DNA of 64,000 bases from Ooceraea biroi (taxonomy: Eukaryota; Arthropoda; Insecta; Hymenoptera; Formicidae), in assembly GCF_003672135.1 (NCBI RefSeq), contig NC_039508.1, forward strand, positions 5,518,001 to 5,582,000. Reading direction: 5' to 3'. A model generated the notes under the pieces. It saw nothing but the letters and a program-made list of their open reading frames with translations, had not been told where the DNA came from and did no database searches. The first letter of the stretch is position 1. Each line of letters begins with the position of its first letter. The position numbers were made by a program, and so were the translations under genes. Shown piece by piece: positions 12,801 to 26,480 of this stretch.

Positions 12801-14812
12801 TAAAAAATTCTATAACAAAGTTTAAAAATATGTTCTGCCAGTTTTCCGGCAAAAATTCGATGGGAGAGAGATTTAGGAACTGGTATACAGTTCTCCAGCC
12901 CGTGCCGGAATTCAAATCCGGAGATGTAAACCATTTTCCCGCGCACCAAATCGAATTTCTTGTATTCCCGTTTTACGCGGGGCGTTTCAAAGCACGAAGT
13001 CTGCGCGGTCCTTTGCGCGCATTTCAGAGATTTAAGCGCGTAGCTATCCCTCAAAGCGAATCCCGAACCCAGTGTCCATAAATCCTCGGAATTGCATTAT
13101 TGTTCGATAATATATAAGGGCACGCAACACGGTCCTTTTTTTCCTTTCATCGATTGTTTCTCGCGATTAATCCGACGAAATACGCTAGTAGGAGCTTTCG
13201 CGAAACTGCGAAATGACTTTAACTCGAATAGTATTGCGATATTGTGTGCTAGATGTATGCGTAACATAAGGACGAAACCTTCCCTTTAAGCAGACTATTA
13301 CGTTGCACGGAATGGAATGGCCGCTTGACATGTCTGAATTCCATGTTCCAGGGGCGTTTTAATAGCGCATGCACACACATACCGCGTTTTATACGTGTAT
13401 ACGTGTATACAGTATACATGGGTAGTACACGCACGTTGAGCTAGTTCCGTACAGACGCAATCGCGTATTGTCGAGCCAGATTATAATAGATATAATGCGC
13501 TTTATCGGAAATGAAGAGGCTAGAAAGTATCAGACATCTACGTATAACGTGCGTGTTGAATTATGTAAAGGATTGAAACATTTTCTCAAGAAGTCCTTCT
13601 CATAAGTGGATAATAACTATTTTTGCTGTATATATTATATGTAAACGTTTATCAGTACCGTGCGTATCCACATTTAAAATCATGTATATTATAACCGGAC
13701 ATTTGTATAATTTAGCCGCATTGGAATTGCCATCAAGGTATGATATTCGATATCCGGCACGGATATTCAGAATAAGAAATATATATTGTTATATCTTTGT
13801 CGTTTATCAAGTGAGTAGGTTCTCTTCACTGACACTGTAATGACACTTTAGTAAATAAGTCGTTAAATAATTTTTTGTTACTGTCTAAAATGGAACAAAA
13901 TCTCGGAAATTGAGAAATAAGGTTTCATTCTTTATTACCTTCGAGGCTAGACAAGTGCTTTAATCTTTAATCTTTTGATGTTGCATAAATCGTTCGAGAT
14001 CTTATTAGGAAACGTTAATCAACTTCAAGACTTGAAGTCGATTGTATATTCCGCGGCGAACTCACTTCGCACAAAAATCGTTTCGGCCGCGTTGATATAA
14101 CACTCTTCAGCCACGATATCATTCATATTCATATTCGGACGTTTACCCAATGTATTCACGTTTCGATTTAATGAATAAACGATACTGGGCGGAATTGTAG
14201 TAAATTTAGGTCAAAGTATCCACATGCTGCTCCTATGTTCATATTGAGTTTATATAGACGGTTATCGAATTGCATATATTGCGTGCAAATTACAGTGCGC
14301 GATCGAAATTGTAGACGATCCGGTCATATAATAAAATTTCTCATCTCGAATACGCGATAATCGTTTCATACATAGCTGACATATATTTCACGTAAAAGTA
14401 GCGATTGAAACATTTTTTTTTTCGTTTTATTAACGTATTTTAATAAATTTCTATCAATGTATCACATGGAAAACTGTATCATTATAGAATGAAGTGTATT
14501 AATATTGAAAAAAAGTATTGGAGACTGTCAGTTCGGCAATGTGACTAAAAATAACGTATGGAGGGACGTTTCTTCACATGTAAATTACTAAAACTAGATT
14601 GATACAATAAAAGCTACAGAGGAGTAAAGACTTTTAACGATTTTTTCATAATGATTGCAATTTGCAGATATGATATAATAAATATTGAACGAGAACGGAG
14701 ATCTTGGAAGATTTTTTAATGATATTGTAGTACAGTTTACAAATGCTTTTCCGCCTGCAAATAGGAATATTCTACAAAGTTATCCTTGCATGGAATGTGT
14801 ATGTGTACTCAC
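6875..14812 (-). other. Intron between Ig2 and Ig3 (7.94 kb)
   Basis: Phase-1 intron. It contains a perfect 34-bp palindrome at 7358-7391 (listed separately) and short tandem repeats such as two copies of ATACGTGT at about 13391-13410. CpG-richer segments occur near 10080-10640. Open frames on the two strands mirror each other and show no protein family motif. Confidence 0.65.
7358..7391. repeat. Perfect 34-bp palindrome
   Basis: The half-site CTTTAATATTTAAAAAG is followed directly by its exact reverse complement with no spacer. It is AT-rich apart from the central AGCT, so it could form a cruciform or hairpin. It does not extend beyond 34 bp on either side. A miniature foldback transposon remnant is possible but no target duplication is evident. 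Confidence 0.95.
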
Positions 14813-14974
14813 CATGTACATCTGGTTTGATATCAACCGTGAGTGGCTCCACGAGAGCGATACTGTTGACTTTACACGTGAACGTTGCGCCTAACTCTTC
14901 CCGAGTAATTTGCATCTCCAGTAAACTACTGCCAGTGCCTATTCCGGTATCAGCAATGGTGGACGAGCTTGTCG
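14813..14974 (-). CDS. Exon encoding second half of Ig domain 2
   Basis: The acceptor ttccattttag lies at 14975-14976 and the donor reads CATG|GTGAGT. The exon is phase 1 in and phase 1 out. It encodes SSLLEMQITREELGATFTCK with the F-strand cysteine, then VNSIALVEPLTVDIKPDVH, the G strand and linker to Ig3. The L.I.RE.LGA.FTC form of the E/F strands, instead of DxGxYxC, is characteristic of even-numbered Ig domains in nephrin- and sidestep-like proteins. No N-glycosylation site is evident here. Confidence 0.9.
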
Positions 14975-15552
14975 CTAAAATGGAATAGTTTATACTTTTT
15001 GACAAACATATCGAGAGGATGTAACTGCAACTGCAGTTATATATTTAAAAACATCGTCCACACGTTTACGATAGGTTACATTTCGGAATATAACGTAGCA
15101 AAACATCGCCAATATACGGAATATTGTTTGTAGTAAAATGATACGTATGGAAAATTAATAACTTCACGAAAATGAAGGGCTTCTTAATAGTGCCACGATA
15201 GTACGATCATTATCGACTAACTGATTAATGAACAACATCAAAGATGCTCTTTGTCTTTCAATGTGCGCGCGTAATGGTTCAATGAAAATGATCGTTCTCT
15301 ACTTTAATTTACTTTAATTTCATTAAAGCGTGGAAATAAAATTATTTACATTTACATACTGTGTGCATTTTTATATACGCGCGATACGTACTATTAATTA
15401 AACAGAAAAAGAGAAACAGATAAATTATGTTTTGTTCATTTTGTTTGAAATTTTCTCGAAAGAACCACATATGAATACGCGAATAAATTTGATATTTGAT
15501 ATTTGATAGCCTTATCGGTTTCAAAGAATGCGTGATGCATTGCGAATCTTAC
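14975..15552 (-). other. Intron splitting Ig2 (578 bp)
   Basis: Phase-1 intron with a GTAAGA donor. Contains a small direct repeat (ctttaattta twice, about 15301-15320). Nothing else is seen. Confidence 0.75.
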
Positions 15553-15723
15553 CTTCAAGTAGCTGGTCACCTTTAAACCACTGGACCGTGGGTACAGGTT
15601 TGCCTTCGCCACTCTCGCAATACAACGATATTGGCGAACCCTCGTTTATAGGCCCCAAAGTGGCACCAGTGCTCAGAGTATTCTTCGAATTTTCATCGAT
15701 GACACGTACGAATGCCGGTTGCA
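15553..15723 (-). CDS. Exon encoding first half of Ig domain 2
   Basis: The acceptor is taatgttacag and the donor is GAAG|GTAAGA; the exon is phase 1 in and phase 1 out. The product begins VQPAFVRVIDENSKN, then reads TLGPINEGSPISLYCESGEG with the B-strand cysteine, followed by KPVPTVQWFKGDQ with the core tryptophan. The GP..EG..I.L.C..G.GKP.P.V.W pattern is typical of the second Ig domain of invertebrate adhesion receptors, including sidestep-family and nephrin-like proteins. It pairs with the exon at 14813-14974 across a 578-bp intron, the second shortest in the gene. Confidence 0.9.
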
Positions 15724-16570
15724 CTGTAACATATATAATGTGCTCGCATCAAAATTCATTCCCTATCACAAGATTATCTCTACTCGTTTTTACCTCTTGA
15801 ATATCACATGATTTAATGTTTGCTTATTGTAGCGAACTTGTGTACATTTCATATGATACGTATATGCGAAATTCAATAACGCACATATAAGTCACAATAT
15901 TTTTCTTGCATCAAATAATCTTGTTACTCCAAATTCGCGCGATAAAATATTTCTTTATGTTCGTTATCTCTCCGGATAAACGCATTCTTTAAACAAGTTT
16001 CCTTTGACGGAATAACGTTTATTTCGTAGTACGGAATTTTTCTTAACAAGAATGTACACGCCGTATATTCTGTTATGCATAAAGATGGTGCTCTGTGGAG
16101 AACCGTTTCACTTTGATGTTTAAGAAAATAACGAAAATGTCCTGCAAAAGAAATGCATCCACGTTGTTTCGCTATAAATAAAGTATTTATAGATACATCC
16201 AGCTTTCATCGAAAGCTTACATGCAAATCGATCGATGCACGAAATATCACAAGCGTCAACACCGAAACTTAATCTGTCGTATTTGCGTTCGTCCACAATA
16301 AATAACGCAAGCCCGAATGTAGCGGGATTGTAAATGCGGGTTGTATCGACATTTTCGAGCGTTTCGTCTTATGCAAATCGAGATGATATATATTTGCCTC
16401 ATATATCTTTTTCGGTCTGGGAATATAAATACAAATCCCATCATATCTTATCCGTTACGGAAATGTCATTCACTTTGATGTTACCAAGTTAGGTAATTTT
16501 CGAATTTACTGCTTTCGTTTTGGTCAGAATTCGCGTGTGCGTAATAAATTGTGAATATATGTTAATTTTT

Positions 16571-16620
16571 CTGATACAATAATTGTATCATTATACTACA
16601 ATTGTATCAGTCTAAAAAGT
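16571..16620. repeat. Three ATTGTATCA half-sites, inverted and direct
   Basis: TGATACAAT at 16572-16580 is followed one base later by its reverse complement ATTGTATCA at 16582-16590, and ATTGTATCA occurs again at 16611-16619. The outer pair also forms a 10-bp inverted repeat, CTGATACAAT to ATTGTATCAG. It could be a binding-site cluster or a small hairpin; function is unknown. Confidence 0.9.
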
Positions 16621-19600
16621 TCTTTTTACACTATAACTCTCTTAATAAGTATTTTCGCGTGTATAGGCGCTATTACACGTGACTCTTTTCCTGGTACATT
16701 CGATCCGATGAATCTTCATTTTGTCGCGGGATATAAGAAAGATGAGTACTGCGTGTCCTGAGATTTTAAGTCATCGCTGTATCGATTTTCCTATGCGAAG
16801 AATTCTCTGACTTTCTATGATACAAGTTCTACGAGAGTAAAGTGACTTTTACTTGTCGAATGCGCGACATGTTCTCAGGATACTATAAATCAGAGCAACA
16901 CCAACGGAATACGTTCAGGCCATAGTGTTCAATTATGTTAGCTGTCGGTATACACGTACGCATATACATACAAATGCATGTACCGTATCTACGAGAGACA
17001 TTCGCGTGCTCACACGTATGCGCCCGGCGTAGCAGAGTATTTGCGCGTAAATACCATTTTTAAGAGTAACCGTACTGTCAAATGTGAGTTACGGGATCGA
17101 TAATGCTTGCAAAGTACGTAGACATATGCATTTTGCGCAGAAATAACTTGTAGAACAAGCTTTCGTTACATCCATCATCTTAATGGTCTCCGCGGGAAAT
17201 GTTTCTTCTATTAAACACTTATAGACGTTAGAAAATTCGATGTATAACGTACGGAGATTTTTCAAATGCTGTCATATTTTTTAATGATATTATGTGCTGT
17301 CTTCTTTAATTTATTTAATTCTATTTTTTTGCTATTTTAATGCGATCTTCCAACTTGACCATAAAATGGCTAAAAATGCTGTAAAGCTCCCGGTTAAAAT
17401 AGCTAGATAGAAGCGAAAAATGTATTTACTCATGCGTTCATCTAAAGCTGAATAAAATACGAATACAAATAAACTTTTTAATACATGCGCCATTGAGAGG
17501 ATTCTAATGGTACACCCTTTTTGCAGCTAAGTCCAGCAGTAGCAAAGTATAAATGCTACGATTTTTTTAACATACTCGCGTAATAGTGGACCATGTAGGT
17601 ATATCGCTCTTTCAAATAGCTGAATATCAAATAACTCTTTTCAGCAAAATTTATCTCGTGAACTTGCGAGCGGCGCTCTTGATAAAATCGTAAATTTTTA
17701 CGGTTGCGCACGCCGTTGTGTAACTTTAATTCGTCTTTGCAATTCTTCGCGAGTCCAGGAAATTACATCAACACGCCGTTGATATACAGAATGAAATACA
17801 AAGTTACTTCAACGTATTTCTGCAGCACTCCGGAAACCCTGCCGATATACGTTGAGAAAGAAACAGCGATTGAATCGAGAAAATCGGCCGTCACTCTCGC
17901 CTAAGCAAACATTTATCGAACAAATTACACGATGGCACAATAATAAATTGTAACGATTGCGCGTTAATCGCGATTATTGAATCAGATAATAATCTTTAAA
18001 TAAATTTTTTCGATAAGTTTATGACATCCATTTGAAAAGTTCTTCATCCAAGTGAAGATGCGTCGATAAAACAGCTTTCTTTTAATACATGAATATTATA
18101 TGATTTTTGCTGAGCTGCTCGATATGATTTATCGAAGTATAATGATAAGCTTTGAAGCTGCCGTTTTAATAAAACACGAGAGATCTATCGTGAAGTCGAC
18201 TAACGAGTTGCAAATGTTGATCGATATTTGGCGAAACGCGACACGTGGGACTCGTTAAACAATTCGTTAACGAGTTTCGGTACACAGAGTTTGTATTTCC
18301 CGATCTTTTGTGTACTGTCCTTCATTTTCGGAAAACAATATTCCGTTCTATTTAATATTGATAACAAATTTTATTACGTTTGCGCGGTTATAGTATACAC
18401 GTTCTTTATCACGCGCGCTCTTTGTTAGCAACAATTTTCATCTATTTTACTAGATGAGAAGCAACTCGAAAATTCCACGATGCACGTTTATTATACTTCA
18501 CGCCATTCATCCACTGCGATAACTCCTGACGCGTGCTCTAATAAGATGCAGTCACATTAAATCACGTCGATGAATTAAGTTAAGAGACTATATAACGGGT
18601 GCTCCTCCAATCAGAAGCACTGGATGAGTTCACGCTCCATGTTCCTGAGGCCACAATTCGCAGTCGTGGAGAAGGTTCAATTGCATCGGTCGCTAGGCAA
18701 GTGGCCCTTCATAAAATTTGAATAGCGCCGAAACGGCGTTGAACCAGTCGGAACTGTATTCACCGCCGCACAATAAATTATTCGGCTGGACTGCATAAAA
18801 TGGATCATAATTTGTGCATGAAATTAATACTTCAAAGACATGGTCCATGTGTAATAATTGACATCTTGTTGGACACGTCATATTTTTGCCTCGAATATTA
18901 GTAACTTGGAATTACTGAATAATTTCTGCAATTTAATATTGCAGCTGAAAAGAGAACCGTGAGAAGCGGTAAGCGAATCGCACAAATTTAAAAATTCTGG
19001 GAGTGAAATTTTAATGCTAGCATGAGAGATTAATATTATTCTGCTCGTTAATGGTGTCTTTAATTTGCTGCCGTTAATTATATCGAGTCCAAGTACTGCA
19101 ATAGCTTACTGCGGTTTAATCGTGCGCGCACACGCAAATATTCTGAGAAATATACGAGTTCATTCTCCCGCGATAAACATGAAAGCTTCATGTATTCCGA
19201 CTGCATTACGATATCAATAGTCTGATTCCTCGGACTTATGTGTTTAATTCGCGGGTATTTCTCGGGATTTCTGCACGTTATCGTACTTGATCACATCTTG
19301 CATATTTGTTTGTAATTAAGGCAACGCTTAGAGACATAGAAGTGTGTTTTATTAAAATAACTCTATTAATTTAATGAGTCCTTCTAGATACAATGGAGAT
19401 ATGTGCATCTCGACATGCAAAGGACTAAAACCGCAAAGAGGTTCAATCACCTTTCGCGAAATTAAACGAAACAGAACCCGTTCCATGAATATCTAGCGGT
19501 GTCGTGTGAATCTGCCTGCTGACGCGCGTAGCTGAATCCGTCAAACACGTTGCTCGCTGTAATCCCTTAATGCCCGAAAAAGTGCGCGACTGCTATCACC

Positions 19601-20056
19601 GATTAAAAATCTACTCCCGTTTCGGTCAGTGCGAGAAACGAAATTGGACAGCAGGTGGTGCACACGATTGCAAACGAAAAAGCTTCAACAGCCTTAGGTA
19701 CACGAAGCCGTCGAATTACTCTCGAAACGAATCGAGCCCGACAAGGAAATTGAAGTGAAATTTTCCCCGTAGCGCAGTAACTTTTTATTCCTGACGTTAA
19801 CACTTTCGAATATCCGATATTCCCATGGGGTTCTGCGTGAAAAAAATGAATCGATCGGCTAGACAATGTGACTTAACACACGACCGGAAAATGGTTGCGA
19901 ATCGTGGCAAGCAGAGACGCGAAACGTCGCACGTTGCGCGCGGCATTAATTTCTCCATTTTACATGTCCGCCGCTAATTCAAGTGGTCATACGGTTGATT
20001 GTTTTCGCGCGATTGCGAGTGGTGCGACGCAACGGTGACCGCGGCGGCCTGCCACG

Positions 20057-20458
20057 ATGATTATTGGAAAACGCGTTTTCGCACGCGCAAATAGACCGTT
20101 TCTTGCGTTACGGAAAGCGACCGACTCGTTATTTCAAGTGAATTCGCTGCGCGATTGCAATTATAACGTTGTCGTAGATTTCCAACACGCTCGTGGACGT
20201 CGGCGATTCGCATTGACCTGCGAGAGGTGCGCGCGTTCAATTGGTAACCCAGCCGCAACCGACATCCGATCTCCTTTAATCGCGAAAAAAAACTCCCAGG
20301 CCAGGAACACGAAATCCCCTTTTCCGCGCGTCGCCGGTCAGCGGCCGATTTGTCATTGTCGCGCTCTGCCATTTCCAGAAAATTACGATGAAAGGCGATC
20401 CGGTCCGCCAGCATTTCGACGAGCGCACTTGAACAGCGACGATAAAGTTTATGAATAA
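20057..20458. other. CpG-rich block open on both strands, not called as a gene
   Basis: Base composition shifts sharply to CpG-rich DNA, and long overlapping frames are open on both strands (133 codons plus, 117 codons minus). Neither translation has a recognisable domain, and both are rich in arginine as expected from CpG-rich DNA read by chance. An intronic regulatory island is the simplest reading, but nothing proves it. Confidence 0.4.
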
Positions 20459-22128
20459 TATACTTAAAAATGACTTTTAAAGTCGCCCCAAGACAGCCCG
20501 CAGCTACGACGGCAACTTTGTACTACTACAGAAAGAGATTACTCCTCCATGAGTGGCGGTGGGTCGGACAAGGTTAGGGGTGGCAGGGTTGAAGAAGGAA
20601 AAGGCGCGACGGCGGTATCATTAGATCGTAAGTAGCTTTCGCGATTTTTTACAGGACGATTTCTGGATTTCCCCCGGCTCGTCTCGCTTCCTGAACCCGT
20701 TTCTCGCTATTCCCGTTCCCACGCTGCTCGGAATTGGCGTAACTTACGAAGCTAGCACGAACTTTGCGATCCTTTATCGCTCGCCTCTGGACGGCAGTTG
20801 GCGAAACGATATTTCCTTAGTTAGCAGCGGCCGTTAAAAGCGCAAAGTTGCTCGTCCTTCGTTGCTATCTATTCAATAACGAGAGAGAATTCATTGATAT
20901 TGTAATCCTGAGCACGATACCGTTGATGCGGATGCAGAATGCGCACAGTGATCCTCGCAATAGTTACGTCCAATGAACTCGGATACGTGCATTGTTCGAT
21001 TGCCACGATCTTTCGTGCGTATCGGAAAAGGAGAGAGAAACAGGGTGTACAGGTATATTCTATTGTTCTGCTGGATAGCAGCTTACATTATCACGTTGCG
21101 GATCCGAGTTTCACCCTTTGGTTCCTTCTATGCATGTATGTGCAATCCGCTGTAACAGTACGTACGTTCGCATCTGAATAACTGGGAAACTACATTGTAC
21201 AGAATTTTAATTACGAATCAATACTGTGAAAATAGATCGGTCTCGCCTGTTTTACAAAATCAAAGTTACGAGACTCGCACATGCAATCAAGCAGAAATAT
21301 TCTCCCCTGAATTACGATGCAGAAAAATACAATTGTATAAAAAAAAAATACGGGAAAAAGATAACCATCTACTGAAAGGAGATCACAGGAGATCGTAAAT
21401 TTAACGAGCGGATGCTTTACGTCTCGGTATTCCCGAAAGTGATTTCGATAGGATCTTCCGAGACGTTCGCCGACGTCAAATTTGAGAGTCTGCGACGCTC
21501 TCGGATCCATCACAGCTTTAAAAAGTATCGCAACCGTTCGTAACTTCGCGAGTTGAAGACGAAGGCGCTTCGCGAAGCGGAGCACGTACCGTGACCAAGG
21601 AAGAAATAGCGCATCGCGCGCTATATACTTCCACTTGCTGTCTAATGTCGGTATGAAAGCGCATCCGTGCGGCGTCGTCGTGTTAAAATCCGGTGTCGTG
21701 CAGCTGCACCTATTTTACGGAGTTTTACCTGGGTTTGTAATGGCACAATCTAGCAAATGAGCTGCCCTAGCCGGGAGACGTGATGTAAGACGTAATACTC
21801 TATGGTAGTTGTAGAAAAGTTGGGTGTAAAAATACAGAAAAAAATCATGATTCCTCATGATGCAACGTCGGCATGATAATTCTTGCGCGTAATTTATCTC
21901 TGCACGATGTGAAATTTTTGATTTCGCTATGTATCTTCTGCTATATATTTTCAAGAAAACATATTAGCAAAATTATAAAGTTTCTTACAAATCCTGTCTT
22001 TATAATATTGAAAAGTAATCGAATTTGAACATTTTTCTTGGAAATTGTTCTGATCTCGATAACGCACTTTACTTTCTCGATAATATAATTTATTTGACGA
22101 TAAATCTGTAACGAAAGGGGAAAGGAGG

Positions 22129-22142
22129 GAGAGAGAGAGAGA
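22129..22142. repeat. Short GA microsatellite
   Basis: Seven GA units following a purine-rich lead-in. Confidence 0.9.
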
Positions 22143-23725
22143 ATATGATGTTCTAACTAGAATGACGTGTTCGGATAATCCGGCGATGAGCGTGCGTGTG
22201 TAGGTGTGCATGAAGTAAGTGCAAGTACTGGTGTGATACGCGATATCGTTTCGTGCACAGCTTCGTGTTATGCTCTTCTATGTAGATTAATGTCGACGCC
22301 TGTCGCAGGGGAGCTCGTAGGCTACTTTTACGTCGTCGCTTTACCTAGCTGCGGTATAATGGATACGACGTATATCCCGTATTTTATCGAAATTGCTGCT
22401 ATTTAGTCGCTCGTAAATATTAATCTTGGAAATTAAGACGGATTGGGAGGCGGCTGCGTAATTTTTTTAAATTATTGACTGCGACCGCTTTTACTTTTAC
22501 TTTCGGCGTTGCTCTCGTCGCCCACGAATTTTAGCTGCATTCCATTCGATATAAGTAGAAATTACATCGATCAAAATATAGATATTAAATTCAAGAGTTT
22601 GATATTCTTTCGATAAAACTGCTATTCAATGCATTTTATATTTTTATCATCCTTCTTGCTATTTGTGAAGAACATTTTCATGAAATATGTATTAGTTTGT
22701 TTATCTCACCGAGCTGATATAATCCAATAGAAATTTATGATTGTTGTCTTAGAATAGTTCCTTTTATTTCTTTAAGCAGTTCTGTTTTTATAGTGTACAC
22801 AAGACATAGTATGTGGCTACTAGATTAATTAAATTATGACCAGAGAAAAATAATGTTACGTATTTTTCTTCTTTTAACTTTCTTTTATTTCTTCTGCTGT
22901 CCAACTGAGATCACTTGTAAGACATTGCGTTGCACGCGAGGGAAACTTGGAAAATACTCATTAAAGTTATTTATCAATTTCAAACCACTGACTATAATAT
23001 TTAATTAAATAAAGAAAAAAGATATAATTTAAATAGCTGCTACAAATAAGTTTTTAATTTTTTTAAGTTTTTAATTATTTTCCAATTGTTATCAGTGAAA
23101 ATTTAATTAGATACAATTTGTTTTCTCATATTATTATTATTCTCATATATTATTACTTTATATTTCAATATTAATTGTCTCAAATTAGAATTCTGTTTAT
23201 CAATTGAAAATTATTTGTATCATATATTTTTCAAGAGAGCTAATGATACTGAAATGTTATTTCTTTTTCTAATTTGTAATATATAATAATTTCTTGAAGA
23301 AAAATGTACAATTCTTTTGAAATGTTCTGTGCACAACTTTTAAGTATCTGAACACGTTCCATATTGTAAGAACGGTGCTGTGAGCCCTAAATTGGCAAAT
23401 ACAGCGATGGTTAGACCTCATGATAAAATTCAAGAGGCGTTCGTCCTTGCAGAGGAGCAGCCCGATATATAAATTCGCGAGGCAGCGGCTTAGGTTCGAC
23501 AAATTGAGGTCGCGATCACTTATGCGTCAAGAGCAACTTTTCCCTCCAAGTTCTTTCGTGTTCCATCCGTGTTTCAATTGGCTTTGCAACCAAAACGATA
23601 AAAGTTGGAGAATCTCTTGGAACTCACAAAAGAACGTCCTTACTTAAAAATGTTTCATGATAAGAAATTTGCGATGAAGTTTCCACTTTTCGGATAATAA
23701 GGAATAATAAGGGATAAATTAAATG

Positions 23726-23727
<2 letters not shown>

Positions 23728-23758
<31 letters not shown>
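23728..23758. repeat. TA dinucleotide microsatellite
   Basis: An uninterrupted run of about 15 TA units, followed by GTATATA. Probably polymorphic in length. Confidence 0.95.
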
Positions 23759-23765
<7 letters not shown>

Positions 23766-26480
23766 ATACACAAATGTCGTGATGAGAAATACAAATTGAA
23801 ACTGACAAATAGCTGTGCTTTCCACGGTTTATCCACTTCTCGCCGTTAAGAAATTTCGGCACTGATTACCGAAGGACCTCATCTTTTTAATTAAACCTCA
23901 AAATTAATTTCTGTCAAGATAGTCCCTGTGCTCGGAACTTGAAGAAGGATATCATCCCCCTCCTCCATCCACCCATCTCCATTATGAGAGACGAAAGTTC
24001 TGAACACTGCTTACGCGCGTGTGCAGGTACTGTGTCGCGATTATACTTGAAAACTCCTCTCCGCCCCAGTCGTTTAACTCGCTGTGATATCGCAAGGCAT
24101 GGCGTACGACAGCGAAGAAGACAGATCAGCAGTTGGAATTTCGTATATGCAGTGATTCTATTCACGTCCACCGCGATGACGGCTCGCGGACATGCCCACG
24201 GAGAATTGCCGCGTTTACCGAATAAACCGCTGCGGAGAAATTGTCTCATTCCTCATAAACTTGTGAGGATAACTAACCCAAGATAGTATCGCGCGACACG
24301 ACTATATATTTGAATGGAGAACGCGCCTCAAAAAGTTCGCGGTTGGCAGACGGAACGTTTGCCCTGATAAATTGAGAGAGGATTCATCCTTATCGAAAAT
24401 TTAAGCGGAGGTCTTATTACGGAGTTACTTAGTAGCGCAATTAACCTGCGACTCCGTGCAGCATAATTAGAAACTACTAATTCCTTCCGGCGCCAATGTC
24501 GCTTCCGCCAATTGCGGGAGCGAGAGAAGCTTGAATAATATTTCAGCTTTTCCTTCACTACCTATTATTTTTAGTTGTCGAACATTTTTATTACATGAAT
24601 AACATGTTTATTATATGAATAAAGTATTTATCTATTTATTAACGCTAAGTGTCTTTTGTTTTACTTTTTAGTATTATTTATATAAGAGAAAATATATGAA
24701 ACTGTATGCTTCCTTAATATATGTAGTTTCCAAGTTTGAGAGTGAGAATTAATAAATTCTCAGTTATACGAAAAGCTTCTATTGATTCTTATTATTTTAT
24801 TATATATTATATACAGAAACACATATAACAGTGTATGCATATTGCATACACATTAAATCTTTTGAACGGTTTGTAACTTGAGCTCTTCCTAGAGCCCTTC
24901 CACGCTTGCTCAATATTCATAGACTTCGTGCGTACAGATTTAACGCGAGATAAGTTAACACGGATTAAGTACGACACAGCTTGACGTGTACTAAATACGT
25001 TTTTAATATTAATATGAACGTTAGGAATTAGAGGAATTAACCAGAGGACTCGCGTAGTAGCCGCGATACGTTAGGTACAACTTCGGCGACGGTCTAACTC
25101 TTGAGTTCAACTTGTCGACATCGGTTCTTCGAAAGTTGGAAGTCGTATCAGATCTAACTCGGGTTATCGATGTATAATTTGACGTGGGTTTAACCTGAGT
25201 CGCAGCGGTCCCTCGGCTTCCGCAGAAATTAACTACTTTGTGCGCGCGACCAAGTGTTCTCCTACACATACTGGATCCAGTATGTTGCAGACCAACTTAG
25301 CACGGATAACTGTAGAAAAACACTTGAAACTACGTGGAGAACTTGTACCAAAGTAGAGTCAAACTGCGGATAGAGGCATTTTGAAAGTTCACTGCGCATG
25401 GAATATGGAAGATTTCAAGCACCTGATCTTAACCGTCTCTATCCATAAATACTGTAATATTTATGTCATTCGAATGTCGTATAATTAGAATTCTTTCTCG
25501 CGGCTAATCTCGTTTTTTATGCATCACTGTGCGCTGTAAAAAGGTTGAAAATACACAAATTGTGCAAATTATTGTTTGTCATGCAACGAGTGTGATCGTA
25601 AAATGTAAATGAGATCTTTATTTTCGAAATACAGACATGTTTCGAAACGAAACAGATCATTGCTTACAATCTTGCAAAAGGGCATGTCCCATCGCATAAA
25701 TGTATCGCGTAAAATTGAAATATCGGCGTAAACGATCACGTGTAACCGTTAGCTTAAAATAAACATTGCTTGATTTATCGGTCGCAAGTTTCACGTGTGT
25801 CCCGATTTGCACATGCCATTTTCACGCTTCTGTGTGTGTGGTGTAGGCATTATAAATGTACTCTCATGTATCATACAAAATTCTAAGAATATAAATAGCT
25901 CGAGTCACATATCGGTGCTTTTAACAAAGTTTTATATTTAATTAAAAGTAAGTTAAATATATTTAAATATTTTTATATTTAATTTACGCAGTAAGTTAAA
26001 TATAAACGACGACACGGACAATATGGTAAATATAAACAAAGAATAAAATAAAAAAGGAAATCGACAAGCAGATTACTGCATCTGCATTTAATTTCAAGTG
26101 AAGAAGTACGTCTTGTATATCTTATTGCGCTTTCAATAATGCAGGCCACTCGTGACTACTTTGAAATACGAGAGTAATGCGTACTTGAGAGATAACATAC
26201 AGATCGTGCATCTAAACACATTGCATGTAATTTACGGCAACGTTACGCGGAAAGTTCTCTTAAAATGGCCTCGGTAAATCTTCCGGTATTACCCCCTATG
26301 AATTATCCGAAAAATCTTTATATACTCGGCTACTAAATATCAAGAGGTCGCGCCGCAACTTCGATGTTTTTTTATAGATATTTAAAAGTAAAAGTATAAA
26401 TTTTGGTATATCAATTACGTCATAAAAATATGGAAATTTACTCAATATTCATTTACATTGCATAATGTAGTATGACTTAC

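Larger units (their letters stand above)
15724..26480 (-). other. Largest intron within the gene, between Ig1 and Ig2 (10.76 kb)
   Basis: Phase-1 intron. It holds a cluster of ATTGTATCA elements (16571-16620), a CpG-rich block around 19900-20460 that is open on both strands, a further GC-rich stretch to about 20800, a short GA run (22129-22142), an AT-rich block (about 22550-23300) and a TA microsatellite (23728-23758). No exon or RNA gene was recognised. Confidence 0.65.

Noticed and set aside
20057..20458. 133-codon frame on plus and 117-codon frame on minus as genes
   Set aside because: Both translations look like CpG-rich DNA read by chance; kept only as a composition feature.
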